From an uncultured Collinsella sp. (GTDB lineage Bacteria > Actinomycetota > Coriobacteriia > Coriobacteriales > Coriobacteriaceae): a DNA stretch of 10,773 nucleotides. This document shows positions 1 through 6,277 of this stretch, one piece after another. The position numbers and the translations under genes were made by a program. The stretch is taken from the NCBI GenBank assembly GCA_905194675.1, contig CAJJTG010000055.1, positions 1 to 10,773 of the forward strand, given 5' to 3'. Numbering within the stretch: the stretch's first letter is position 1; each line of letters opens with the position of its first letter. The notes beneath the pieces were generated by a model, which worked only from the letters and a program-made list of their open reading frames with translations, did no database searches and had not been told where the DNA came from.

Positions 1-362
1 GCGCGCAGGCAGTCGAAGACGCGGTCGTAGAAGGCGAGGCCGGCCTCGTTGGGCTCGGCGTCGTCGCCGTTGGGGAAGATGCGGCTCCAAGAGATGGACA
101 TGCGGAACATGTTGAAGCCCATCTCGGCGAACAGCGCGATATCCTCCTCGTAGTGATGGTAGAAGTCGATACCGTCATGATTGGGGTAGAAGCGGTCGGG
201 GTCGATGTCGATCGTAATCTGACGCGGCTCCTTGTAGCTGCCGCCCAGGAAGTGGTCGTCGACGGAAGGGCCGCGGCCGTCCACGTTCCAAGCACCCTCA
301 AACTGGTTGGCGGCGGTGGCGCCACCCCAATAGAAGCCCTCGGGGAACTTGATGTTTGCCAT
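1..362 (-). CDS. Glycoside hydrolase family 1, 6-phospho-beta-glucosidase-like (N-terminal part, runs off the left edge)
   Basis: Predicted cytoplasmic retaining beta-glucosidase that would hydrolyse phosphorylated beta-glucosides after PTS uptake. About 120 N-terminal residues are visible. The family signature FPEGFYWGGATAANQFEGA lies at residues 6-24; its Gln20 is the usual sugar-binding Gln. It is followed by HYEEDIALFAEMGFNMFR (70-87) and SISWSRIFPNG (89-99), all typical of the BglA/AscB phospho-glucosidase branch. The two catalytic glutamates lie beyond the window, so activity cannot be judged. The start is ATG at 362-360, preceded by AAAGGAG (369-375 on the plus strand) at a 6-nt spacing. 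It lies downstream of, and on the same strand as, the AraC gene, 186 nt away with a repeat between, so it probably has its own promoter. Phospho-specificity is inferred from motif similarity and from the nearby SIS-domain regulator. The GH1 call itself is very secure. Confidence 0.95.
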   Translation of the reverse strand, partial: MANIKFPEGFYWGGATAANQFEGAWNVDGRGPSVDDHFLGGSYKEPRQITIDIDPDRFYPNHDGIDFYHHYEEDIALFAEMGFNMFRMSISWSRIFPNGDDAEPNEAGLAFYDRVFDCLR

Positions 363-428
363 GAGCATCTCCTTTGCATCGCGGTTCGATAAGCCGAGTA
401 TCGCCCACGCACGCGACAGGCAGGGGCA

Positions 429-468
429 GGGGTGCCAAACCCGACACTTCTTTTCGCAGCGGCACCCC
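429..468. other. Hairpin-forming inverted repeat upstream of the GH1 gene
   Basis: GGGGTGCC (429-436) is perfectly complementary to GGCACCCC (461-468), with a 24-nt loop. It sits about 65-105 nt upstream of the GH1 start, in the stretch that must hold its promoter or leader. On the minus strand, variants of GAAGTGTCAGGG occur twice nearby. It could be an operator or leader hairpin. I could not place convincing -35/-10 boxes around it. Confidence 0.35.
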
Positions 469-500
469 GCCGCCACCCCGCCCCTGACACTTCCTGACAC

Positions 501-542
501 CTGCCAAAAAGGGACTGCCAAAAAGGGACAGGTTTATTTTGG
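501..542 (-). repeat. Palindromic repeat type A, copy 1 (3' end of the AraC gene), with an internal tandem duplication
   Basis: Read on the minus strand, this starts seven bases past the AraC stop codon and runs from CCAAAATAAACC through the core CCTGTCCC to TTTTTGGCAG. The same sequence recurs at 4232-4260 on the plus strand. Here the 14-mer CTGCCAAAAAGGGA is tandemly duplicated (501-514 and 515-528). The arm next to AraC reads TTTTGGTCGG (538-547) where the other copy has TTTTGGCAGG, so the stem is imperfect. Relative to transcription of its host gene it has the same orientation as copy 2, which fits use as a 3'-end hairpin. Confidence 0.85.
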
Positions 543-548
543 TCGGTT

Positions 549-1556
549 TTATCTGGGCAAACGCTGGCGATACGCTGCCGGCGTGCAGCCATAGCGCTCG
601 GCAAACTTTTTGTAGAAGAAGCTCATGTTGGCGTAGCCGACCTCGCGCGCCGCGGCTTCCGCAGTGGAGCCGGCGTCGAGCAGTGTTGCCGCGCGTGTTA
701 GGCGACTCTCCTGCACGAGCTGCATAAACGTGCGTCCCGTCTGCCGTTTGAGCAGCGCGCTTGCGTAGTTGGGACTCAGATGGAGGTGGCGAGCTACGTC
801 CTCGAGCGTACAATCGCAGGCATGGCGCTCGATGTAGCCCACGGCGGCCGCGACCTGCGCCGAGGGAAGTGTAGGTTTGCCCGCTTGCAGCAGTGCGGCC
901 TCATAGCTTTGCATCAGCTCAATCAACAGCAACTCAAACAGCTTCGACACGATCTGGGGACTCGCAGCCGTCGGCTCCAGAAGCTCGCACAGCATCTCCT
1001 GCATATATCGGCGCACGCGGCGGCTGTTGCCCGTGCGGAAATGCACATGACCGCGGTGGTCGGTTTCGTCATTGAGGGCATTAATGAGGAACTGCGAGAC
1101 GGTGCTTGACGGCGACAGGCTCTGCTCTAGGCTGCGGTGCAACATCGGCCGCGAGATGACGATGCTCAGCATAATGTCATGCTCGCCGAGCTCGCCTACG
1201 GCATGTGGACAGGCGGCGTCGAGTAAGAGCACCTCGTTTTGGGCAAGCATAAGCTGTTCGCCGTTGACGGTCTGCGGCGCATGCCCGCGATAAACATAGC
1301 TGATTTCGACATAATCGTGCACATGCTCCGGTACAGGGTTGAAGCGCGAGTTGCGCACGATTGATAGGCCCTCAGGCATGCCTTCTTGGTGCAAGGCTCG
1401 CGTCGGGTCACCGATTTTATGGATATGTTTTTCACTGATATTCTGTTGATGACCCCAGCTGAACGCATCATTCCAGTCATAGCGGGCGCCCGCGTGGTAA
1501 GCACGCTCGCTGTCGGTCAGCTCGAGCAGAAGGCTGTCTAAACGTGCAAGATCCAT
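549..1556 (-). CDS. AraC-family transcriptional regulator (cupin plus double HTH)
   Basis: A 335-residue sugar-responsive activator of the usual AraC two-domain size. The N-terminal cupin-type ligand-binding domain spans about residues 65-190, with PEHVHDYVEI (76-85) supplying the typical His78, His80 and Glu84, and CPHAV (116-120) a further His. The C-terminal AraC/XylS DNA-binding domain spans about 235-335. Its first helix-turn-helix is near TLEDVARHLHLSPNYAS (249-265), and the second ends in the family signature VGYANMSFFYKKFAERYGCTP (the run from Val306 to Pro326). The ATG at 1556 has only a weak ribosome-binding site, but no better in-frame start exists upstream. The gene is divergent from the large glycoside hydrolase across 116 bp, so that enzyme, and perhaps GH1, are likely targets. 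The effector is unknown. The stop TAA (551-549) abuts repeat A1. Confidence 0.95.
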   Translation of the reverse strand: MDLARLDSLLLELTDSERAYHAGARYDWNDAFSWGHQQNISEKHIHKIGDPTRALHQEGMPEGLSIVRNSRFNPVPEHVHDYVEISYVYRGHAPQTVNGEQLMLAQNEVLLLDAACPHAVGELGEHDIMLSIVISRPMLHRSLEQSLSPSSTVSQFLINALNDETDHRGHVHFRTGNSRRVRRYMQEMLCELLEPTAASPQIVSKLFELLLIELMQSYEAALLQAGKPTLPSAQVAAAVGYIERHACDCTLEDVARHLHLSPNYASALLKRQTGRTFMQLVQESRLTRAATLLDAGSTAEAAAREVGYANMSFFYKKFAERYGCTPAAYRQRLPR

Positions 1557-1672
1557 GGCATCACAATCGTTGATTCGGTCATATTCTGCTGTGGTTTTGA
1601 TATTAGCAGGACGGCGCGCTCGGCGTACTCTGACTTCAATCGATTTAAAAGGTTGGTTTTAGAGGAGTGGAT
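1557..1672. promoter_or_regulatory. Divergent promoter region between araC-type and glycosidase genes
   Basis: This 116-bp spacer must hold the start signals for both divergent genes and is noticeably more AT-rich than its surroundings. On the minus strand TAATAT (about 1602-1607) could be a -10 box for the AraC gene, but no good -35 box stands 17 nt upstream of it. On the plus strand TTGATA (1597-1602) lacks a matching -10, as would be expected for an activator-dependent promoter. AGAGGAG (1661-1667) is the glycosidase ribosome-binding site and decides its start. The role is inferred from position. Confidence 0.5.
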
Positions 1673-4240
1673 ATGGCGGCATACGACAACCATGTGCTTC
1701 CGTTCTTGTGGCTCAAGGGCGAGGCGCACGAGACGATTACCGAATACCTGGAGCAGATCGCCGGTGCGAACATCCGCGAGGTCTGCCTCGAATCGCGCAC
1801 GCATCCCGAGTTTTGTCGCAACGGCTGGTGGGCTGACCTGCGTTTTATCATCGGCGAGTGCAAGCGCTTAGGGTTGAAGATCTGGCTGCTCGACGACGCC
1901 CATTTCCCCACGGGCTACGCCAACGGCGCGCTTGCGGGCGAGAACGTCGACCCCGCGCTTAAGAAGACCGTGCTCAAACATCGCACGGTTACGGTCGTCG
2001 GTCCCCAGCCGTCCACGGTCATCAAGCTCGGCAATCTTATGGATCACACGGAGCGCTTTGTGGGCGCGGCGACTTTCGACGCCGCCGGCGCACCGCTCGA
2101 CCTTGAGCTCTCCGTTGAGCAGGCCGACGGCACCCCCGCTCGCCTGCGTTTTGACGCGCCCGCCGGCATCACCACCGTCGAGCTCTTCGTCACCAGCCAA
2201 AAGACCGGCTTTCGCGATGAGTACATCAACATGGTCGACGCCGATTCGTGCCGTGTGCTCATCGATGCCGTCTACGAGCCCACGTTTGAGCACCTGGGCG
2301 ACGAGTTCGGCTGCACCATACTGGGGTTCTTTACCGATGAGCCGGGCTTTATGAACGAGAAGGGCACGGCTCTCGACGATGCTTCTACCAGCAGCTTTAT
2401 TGGACGCGGCGATATGTCACTGCCCTGGTCGGACGAGCTTGCCAGCCGCCTGTGCAATGCACTTGGCGAGGACTGGCTCACCAAGCTACACGGCCTTTGG
2501 ACACGCGAGGCAGATGGTGCCCGAGCCCGTCACGCCTACATGGACATTGCCACGCAACTCTACCGCGCATGCTTTGACGAGCAGATTGGCGACTGGTGCC
2601 GCGAGCGCGGCGTCATGCACATCGGACATGTGATTGAGGACAAAAGCTGCCACACGCGCCTGGGCCAGGGCGCCGGGCACTACTTCCGCGCGGTCGCCGG
2701 ACAAGATATGGCGGGCATCGACGTTGTCATCAACCAGCTTGCCCCCGGCATCGACCACGGGCGCTACAGCTACTTCCACGGCGCGTGGAACATGGAGTTC
2801 TTTACCTACGCGCTTGCCAAGCTGGGCTCTTCGGCCGCGCGTCTCGACCCAAAAAAGCAGGGGCGCTGTATGGCCGAGGTCTTTGGCGCCTTCGGCTGGC
2901 ACGAGGGCCTTCGCGAGATGAAATGGATCGCCGACCACATGCTCGTCCGCGGTATTAACTGGTTTACGCCGCACGCATTTAGCATGGCGCCCTTCCCCGA
3001 TTGGGACTGCCCGCCGCACTTTTACGCACACGGCAACAATCCGCAATGGCCGCACTTTGGCCAGCTCATGAGCTATATGAACCGTACGGCAACGCTGCTT
3101 TCGGGAGGCAGCGCCGCGCGTCCCGTCGCCATCCTGTACCACGCCGATGCCGAGTGGGCCGGCAGCGCCATGCCTATCGAGCGCGTGGCTGCCGAGCTCA
3201 CGCGCGCGCAGATCGACTTTGATTTTGTGCCCGCCGAGGCTTTTGAGGATGAGGACCGTTACGAGGTTTCAGTTGCTGATGGAATGCTTGCCGTAAACGA
3301 TTGTCGTTACCAGGCGTTTGTTATGCCAGGAGCTTCATTTATTGGCTCGGCGACGACGCGGGCCATAAGGCGCATGATGGCGGCGGGCGTTATGGTCCTC
3401 GCTGTCGACGAGGTGTCGAGCGCGCTTTACGACGCCGATGGCGTGGTTGAACTGGGTGAACTTGCAGCGACTCCGCTTGCCGATATGGCGGGCGTGCTGG
3501 CGAGCGTTGGGCTGCAGACGGTTGTCACCGACACGCCCCAGCCCTGGCTGCGCGCGCTTCGCTACGAGCACGCCGACGAGACCTACGTCATGCTGGTCAA
3601 CGAGCACCCGCGCGAGTGCGTCGACTGCACAGTTAAACTCGCGCAAGGCGAGCGACTTTGCGGCACGCGCCTCGACCTGTTGAATGGCACCGATCCCGTT
3701 GCGTTTGACGGAACGCTTGAGCTCGCACCCTTCGAGAGCTGCTTCGTTGCCTTGGAGACGGACGGCGAGCTGGAGTCCGGGGACGGCGCGGACATGGGCT
3801 CGAGCGATGCGCTCGCCCTCGACATCAACGGACCTTGGACCGTCGCCCTCTCCCCTGCCGACAGCGGAACCTTTGTCGCCCCGCAGGAACTCGAGCACTT
3901 ATGCGATCTCACTGCCGAGCGATTCCCCGATGCATGCGGGACGTTCCGCTATCGCACATTGTTCGAGCTGGCGAACGACCTTGCCGATGCCGCAATCGAC
4001 CTGGGAGATGTCTACGAAGTCGCGACACTTACGCTCGATGGACACCCACTCGGCACACGCATCTGTCCGCCCTATCGCTTTGCCATCGACCCGCTTGCCG
4101 CCGGCACGCACGAACTCACCGTCGACGTCATCAACACGCTCGATCATGCGATTCCCGACATCTTCGCCCTCACCGAACCCATCGCCCCGAGCGGCATCCT
4201 CGGTCCCGTTACCCTTTGCGGGCAAAACCTGCCAAAATAA
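1673..4240 (+). CDS. Large cytoplasmic glycoside hydrolase, GH106-like/uncharacterised family
   Basis: An 855-residue protein with no signal peptide, so it probably acts on an imported oligosaccharide. I recognise the general type (proteins annotated only as glycosyl hydrolase, resembling GH106 alpha-L-rhamnosidases) but cannot assign substrate or catalytic residues. The N-terminal TIM-barrel-like part contains WLLDDAHFPTGYANGAL (from Trp71). Next come GFFTDEPGF (Asp222, Glu223), a run EVFGAFGWHEG (Glu402, Glu411), and RGINWFTPHAF (from Arg426, His434). These acidic clusters are the best active-site candidates. A beta-sandwich, GH2-like sugar-binding domain starts near DINGPW (717) and runs to the end. 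The start is ATG 1673, not GTG 1667, because AGAGGAG (1661-1667) overlaps the GTG and sits 5 nt from the ATG. The last codons and the stop lie inside repeat A2. It is divergent from the AraC gene and followed 42 nt later by rpiR, probably as an operon. Confidence 0.85.
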   Translation: MAAYDNHVLPFLWLKGEAHETITEYLEQIAGANIREVCLESRTHPEFCRNGWWADLRFIIGECKRLGLKIWLLDDAHFPTGYANGALAGENVDPALKKTVLKHRTVTVVGPQPSTVIKLGNLMDHTERFVGAATFDAAGAPLDLELSVEQADGTPARLRFDAPAGITTVELFVTSQKTGFRDEYINMVDADSCRVLIDAVYEPTFEHLGDEFGCTILGFFTDEPGFMNEKGTALDDASTSSFIGRGDMSLPWSDELASRLCNALGEDWLTKLHGLWTREADGARARHAYMDIATQLYRACFDEQIGDWCRERGVMHIGHVIEDKSCHTRLGQGAGHYFRAVAGQDMAGIDVVINQLAPGIDHGRYSYFHGAWNMEFFTYALAKLGSSAARLDPKKQGRCMAEVFGAFGWHEGLREMKWIADHMLVRGINWFTPHAFSMAPFPDWDCPPHFYAHGNNPQWPHFGQLMSYMNRTATLLSGGSAARPVAILYHADAEWAGSAMPIERVAAELTRAQIDFDFVPAEAFEDEDRYEVSVADGMLAVNDCRYQAFVMPGASFIGSATTRAIRRMMAAGVMVLAVDEVSSALYDADGVVELGELAATPLADMAGVLASVGLQTVVTDTPQPWLRALRYEHADETYVMLVNEHPRECVDCTVKLAQGERLCGTRLDLLNGTDPVAFDGTLELAPFESCFVALETDGELESGDGADMGSSDALALDINGPWTVALSPADSGTFVAPQELEHLCDLTAERFPDACGTFRYRTLFELANDLADAAIDLGDVYEVATLTLDGHPLGTRICPPYRFAIDPLAAGTHELTVDVINTLDHAIPDIFALTEPIAPSGILGPVTLCGQNLPK

Positions 4241-4260
4241 ACCTGTCCCTTTTTGGCAGG
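4228..4260 (+). repeat. Palindromic repeat type A, copy 2 (overlaps the glycosidase stop codon)
   Basis: CCTGCCAAAA (4228-4237) is perfectly complementary to TTTTGGCAGG (4251-4260). The 13-nt loop holds the stop codon TAA and the core CCTGTCCC (4242-4249). It is the inverse-oriented partner of copy 1 at 501-542. It encodes the last residues (Leu-Pro-Lys) of the glycosidase, so its arrival apparently reset that protein's C-terminus. It lies between two co-directional genes and could act as an attenuator or a processing and stability hairpin. No strong T-run follows, so full termination is doubtful. Confidence 0.85.
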
Positions 4261-4282
4261 CTTGTTGAGTGTGGGAGTTCGC

Positions 4283-5137
4283 ATGGATATCAAACGCACG
4301 ATTTCCGAGGCACAGGGCCTTACCCCTACCGAGCAACAGCTCGGCATCTCGGCCCTTGCCATGGGCGAGGATGTGCGCGGGCTTTCCATTAAGGAATTTG
4401 CCGCGCGCGCCAACGTTTCGGTCGCGAGCGTTCACCGCTTTTGCAAAAAGCTCGGCCTCGAGGGCTTCAAAGACCTCAAGGTCGAGCTCATCCGCCAGGC
4501 GACCGAGGCGGGCAACCGGCGCGACGTGGACATCAACTTTCCCTTCGATGCCACCTCCACCCCTGCGCAGGTGATGGAGCGCATGGAGGGGCTCTACCAG
4601 ACCACCTTGGCCGAAACGCAGGAGCTGCTCGACCCTGCACAGCTCGACCACGCCGCCAAGCTCATCATGCGCGCCGGCACCGTGGACATCTACACGGGCT
4701 CGCATAACCTGTATCCAGCGGGAATGTTCCGCGATCGCCTGCTTTCCGCCGGCAAAAGCGCGACGTGCCACGACAGCGTCGAGGCGCAGGTGCGCACGGC
4801 ACTCGCCTCGGGTCCCGACCATGTGGCAATCATCATCTCCTACAGCGGCCTTGCCCCCAACCTCAAGGAGATCTTGCCGATCCTTAGCAGTCGACATGTC
4901 CCGGTCATCGTCATCGGCACGCCGTACTGTGCCCGCATTCACCCCGGCTTTGCCGCCTATCTCACGGTAAGCGACCACGAGAGCATGACGCACCGCATCA
5001 CGCAGTTCGCCAGCCATATCGCCGTGCAATACGTACTCGATTCGCTCTATAGCAGCTACTTTGCCAAAGATTACGCCCGCTGCTCCGAGTTCTTAGAGCG
5101 CTCGTTCCCCTACACCCGCCTGCCCGGACTCAAGTAG
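4283..5137 (+). CDS. RpiR-family transcriptional regulator with SIS domain
   Basis: A 284-residue cytoplasmic regulator, the normal RpiR length. The N-terminal HTH_6 domain spans about residues 1-75, with recognition region LSIKEFAARANVSVASVHRFC (from Leu34). The C-terminal SIS (sugar isomerase) domain spans about 115-255 and includes the sugar-phosphate-binding loops IYTGSHNL (136-143) and IISYSGLAPNLKEIL (184-198). It probably senses a phosphosugar and controls the glycosidase genes around it. The start is ATG 4283, with GTGGGAG (4271-4277) at 5-nt spacing. A TTG start at 4253 would fall inside repeat A2 and has no ribosome-binding site. It follows the large glycosidase by 42 nt on the same strand. 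The presence of both AraC and RpiR regulators in one cluster suggests dual control by free and phosphorylated sugar, which is inference. Confidence 0.95.
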   Translation: MDIKRTISEAQGLTPTEQQLGISALAMGEDVRGLSIKEFAARANVSVASVHRFCKKLGLEGFKDLKVELIRQATEAGNRRDVDINFPFDATSTPAQVMERMEGLYQTTLAETQELLDPAQLDHAAKLIMRAGTVDIYTGSHNLYPAGMFRDRLLSAGKSATCHDSVEAQVRTALASGPDHVAIIISYSGLAPNLKEILPILSSRHVPVIVIGTPYCARIHPGFAAYLTVSDHESMTHRITQFASHIAVQYVLDSLYSSYFAKDYARCSEFLERSFPYTRLPGLK

Positions 5138-5139
5138 CG

Positions 5140-5164
5140 ACGAGCGTGGATTTTTGGACACTCA
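5140..5164. repeat. Intergenic repeat type B, copy 1
   Basis: A 25-nt unit starting ACGAGCGTGGATTTTTGG and ending ACACTCA. It matches 6008-6032 at 24 of 25 positions in the same orientation. Its first ten bases, GAGCGTGGAT (5142-5151), recur at 5171-5180 and inverted at 5225-5234, linking it to the adjacent large hairpin. It begins 2 nt after the rpiR stop codon. The two type-B copies bracket the XRE-desulfoferrodoxin gene. Confidence 0.8.
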
Positions 5165-5170
5165 GATAAC

Positions 5171-5234
5171 GAGCGTGGATAATCTCCCACTTTGAGCCTG
5201 CATGCGGCCCAAAAACGGGAGATTATCCACGCTC
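5171..5234. repeat. Long perfect hairpin between convergent rpiR and xre-desulfoferrodoxin genes
   Basis: GAGCGTGGATAATCTCCC (5171-5188) is perfectly complementary to GGGAGATTATCCACGCTC (5217-5234). This 18-bp stem has a 28-nt loop that itself contains GCATGC. It lies between two genes that converge, so it may serve as a bidirectional 3'-end structure. On the plus strand it is followed only by ATTTTGGG, a weak T-run, and on the minus strand by no T-run. A classical intrinsic terminator is therefore only weakly supported, and a palindromic mobile-type repeat is equally likely. Confidence 0.75.
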
Positions 5235-5280
5235 ATTTTGGGTCCCCCGGGAACGCATGAGGAGGGCGGATAGACAGCCG

Positions 5281-5901
5281 TTATTTGCGAGGCGTCAGCG
5301 ACGTAAAGAGTCCGTGTTGGTTGCAGTAAAGATATATCCTGCCGCGCCCGGTAATATGGAAGCGCGGCTGCACCGATTGCTCTGGATAGAGCTTCTTAAA
5401 GCAGATGCCGTCCATAGTCGCATATGCCACAAAGCTAATGTAGTGATCCTTGGTCATTGGATGATCGAGCGTGACGTACCAATCGTCCTCGATGCGCTCG
5501 ATGGAAAAGGCGTGGTCCGCGTCCGGCTCTTCGGCCTCCTGGGGAAACATCGTGGAGCCACAGCAGCTAAAGCTGCCTTCTCCGAGCGCGTGCACAACGT
5601 TTCCGCAGATAGGGCAAACGTAAAAGACGCCTTTGAGCATATTGCCTGCACGGTTGGCGTTGGCCCGAATGTCACCAGCCAAAAGCTCAGCCACGCTTAT
5701 GCCGAGTCTCTGGGCCAAAGGCTCAACGAGGGAAATGTCGGGAAGGCCGCGGCCGGATTCCCACTTGCTGACGGCTTTATCGGTCACGCCAAGGCTTTCC
5801 GCCAGGGCGCGCTGGGTGAGGCCGCGCTCTTCGCGCAGCTGCTTGATGGCATGCGCTGCCAAAAAAGTATGGGAGGCATTGGTTTGCCGTGTCTGGTTCA
5901 T
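5281..5901 (-). CDS. XRE-type HTH regulator fused to a desulfoferrodoxin (superoxide reductase-like) domain
   Basis: 206 residues. Residues 18-75 are a canonical HTH_3 domain (LTQRALAESLGVTDKAVSKW). Residues 94-120 match the desulforedoxin FeCys4 knuckle: CPICGN (Cys96, Cys99) and CCG (Cys113, Cys114). Residues 127-206 match the superoxide reductase domain with its full Fe(His)4Cys ligand set: His130, HPMTKDHYI (His147, His153) and YCNQHGLF (Cys193, His196). The Glu-Lys pair that precedes the first His in active enzymes is replaced by Ala128-Asp129, so catalysis is doubtful and a metal- or superoxide-sensing role is more likely. The ATG at 5901 is chosen over ATG 5958 because the predicted promoter and operator (5933-5978) overlap the longer N-terminus. 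The ribosome-binding site is weak. It is convergent with rpiR, and no partner gene is adjacent. The domain call is secure; the sensing role is inference. Confidence 0.92.
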   Translation of the reverse strand: MNQTRQTNASHTFLAAHAIKQLREERGLTQRALAESLGVTDKAVSKWESGRGLPDISLVEPLAQRLGISVAELLAGDIRANANRAGNMLKGVFYVCPICGNVVHALGEGSFSCCGSTMFPQEAEEPDADHAFSIERIEDDWYVTLDHPMTKDHYISFVAYATMDGICFKKLYPEQSVQPRFHITGRGRIYLYCNQHGLFTSLTPRK

Positions 5902-5932
5902 GGGCTGTCCAATCAAATTGAAGAAATGGAGT

Positions 5933-5978
5933 GAACCGGTTCGACAGTCAGTATCCATTTGAAGGCCAGGCTCGACAA
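5933..5978 (-). promoter_or_regulatory. Promoter and palindromic operator of the xre-desulfoferrodoxin gene
   Basis: On the minus strand there is a -35 box TTGTCG (plus 5973-5978), a 17-nt spacer, and a -10 box GATACT (plus 5950-5955), each matching 4 of 6 consensus positions. The perfect palindrome GAACCGGTTC (5933-5942) begins 7 nt beyond the -10 box, at the expected transcription start and 31 nt before the start codon. That position suits an autorepressor operator for the XRE protein encoded just downstream. Operator function is inferred from symmetry and position. Confidence 0.55.
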
Positions 5979-6007
5979 CCTACGCTGCGTAGACATGCGC
6001 CAATCGA

Positions 6008-6032
6008 ACGAGCGCGGATTTTTGGACACTCA
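6008..6032. repeat. Intergenic repeat type B, copy 2
   Basis: A direct copy of 5140-5164 with a single T-to-C difference (GAGCGCGGAT instead of GAGCGTGGAT). It lies upstream of the xre-desulfoferrodoxin promoter, so the two copies enclose that gene. The long hairpin that follows copy 1 is absent here. Confidence 0.75.
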
Positions 6033-6050
6033 TCCTGAGTAGTCATTTAA

Positions 6051-6119
6051 GAACGTCCCCAACGACCACATCAGGAGTGTCCCCAGGTGCCGGCAGAAAA
6101 GAAACGTCCCCAGGTGCCG
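6051..6119. repeat. Short GTCCCC repeats (type D)
   Basis: GTCCCCAGGTGCCG occurs exactly twice (6079-6092 and 6106-6119). A third partial copy, AACGTCCCCA, lies at 6052-6061, and AACGTCCCCA also precedes the last unit (6103-6112 includes AACGTCCCCA). Spacings are about 27 nt. The unit shares the GTCC core with the type A, B and C repeats of this window. The number is too low and the spacers too short for CRISPR, and no coding potential is seen. Confidence 0.7.
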
Positions 6120-6200
6120 CCCCTTGCCAGCAACGGGAGTGCCGATGTCTTGGCAACGACAGCGAGCGGGTCGCATTTGAGACAAGGTGACGTGAAACGA

Positions 6201-6229
6201 AAGGGCGCTGACCTTCTGGTCGCGCCCTT
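6201..6229 (-). terminator. Likely rho-independent terminator of pyrE
   Basis: AAGGGCGC (6201-6208) pairs with GCGCCCTT (6222-6229), and GACC (6210-6213) with GGTC (6218-6221). The loop is TTCT and one base is bulged. On the minus strand the stem is followed by the T-rich tract TTTCGTTTC. It lies about 75 nt past the pyrE stop codon. Confidence 0.65.
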
Positions 6230-6277
6230 GAAGTTGAACGTCAGATTGTCCAAATGCGGCCCGCGCAGCGTCAACTG

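Noticed and set aside
1667..1672. GTG start for the glycosidase at 1667
   Set aside because: The GTG overlaps the AGAGGAG ribosome-binding site that serves the ATG at 1673.
2486..3142. 218-codon minus-strand ORF inside the large glycosidase
   Set aside because: Shadow frame of the glycosidase, with no domain and no ribosome-binding site.
501..4260. A composite transposon or IS bounded by the inverted type A repeats
   Set aside because: No transposase lies inside, no target-site duplication is visible, and the repeats look like independent 3'-end palindromes. A passive cassette remains possible and is covered under the bracketing finding.
5257..5934. 225-codon plus-strand ORF opposite the xre-desulfoferrodoxin gene
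   Set aside because: Antisense to a gene with unmistakable HTH and metal-ligand motifs. No recognisable domain.
6051..6119. CRISPR array
   Set aside because: Units are 14 nt, only two are complete, the spacer is about 13 nt, and no cas gene is near.
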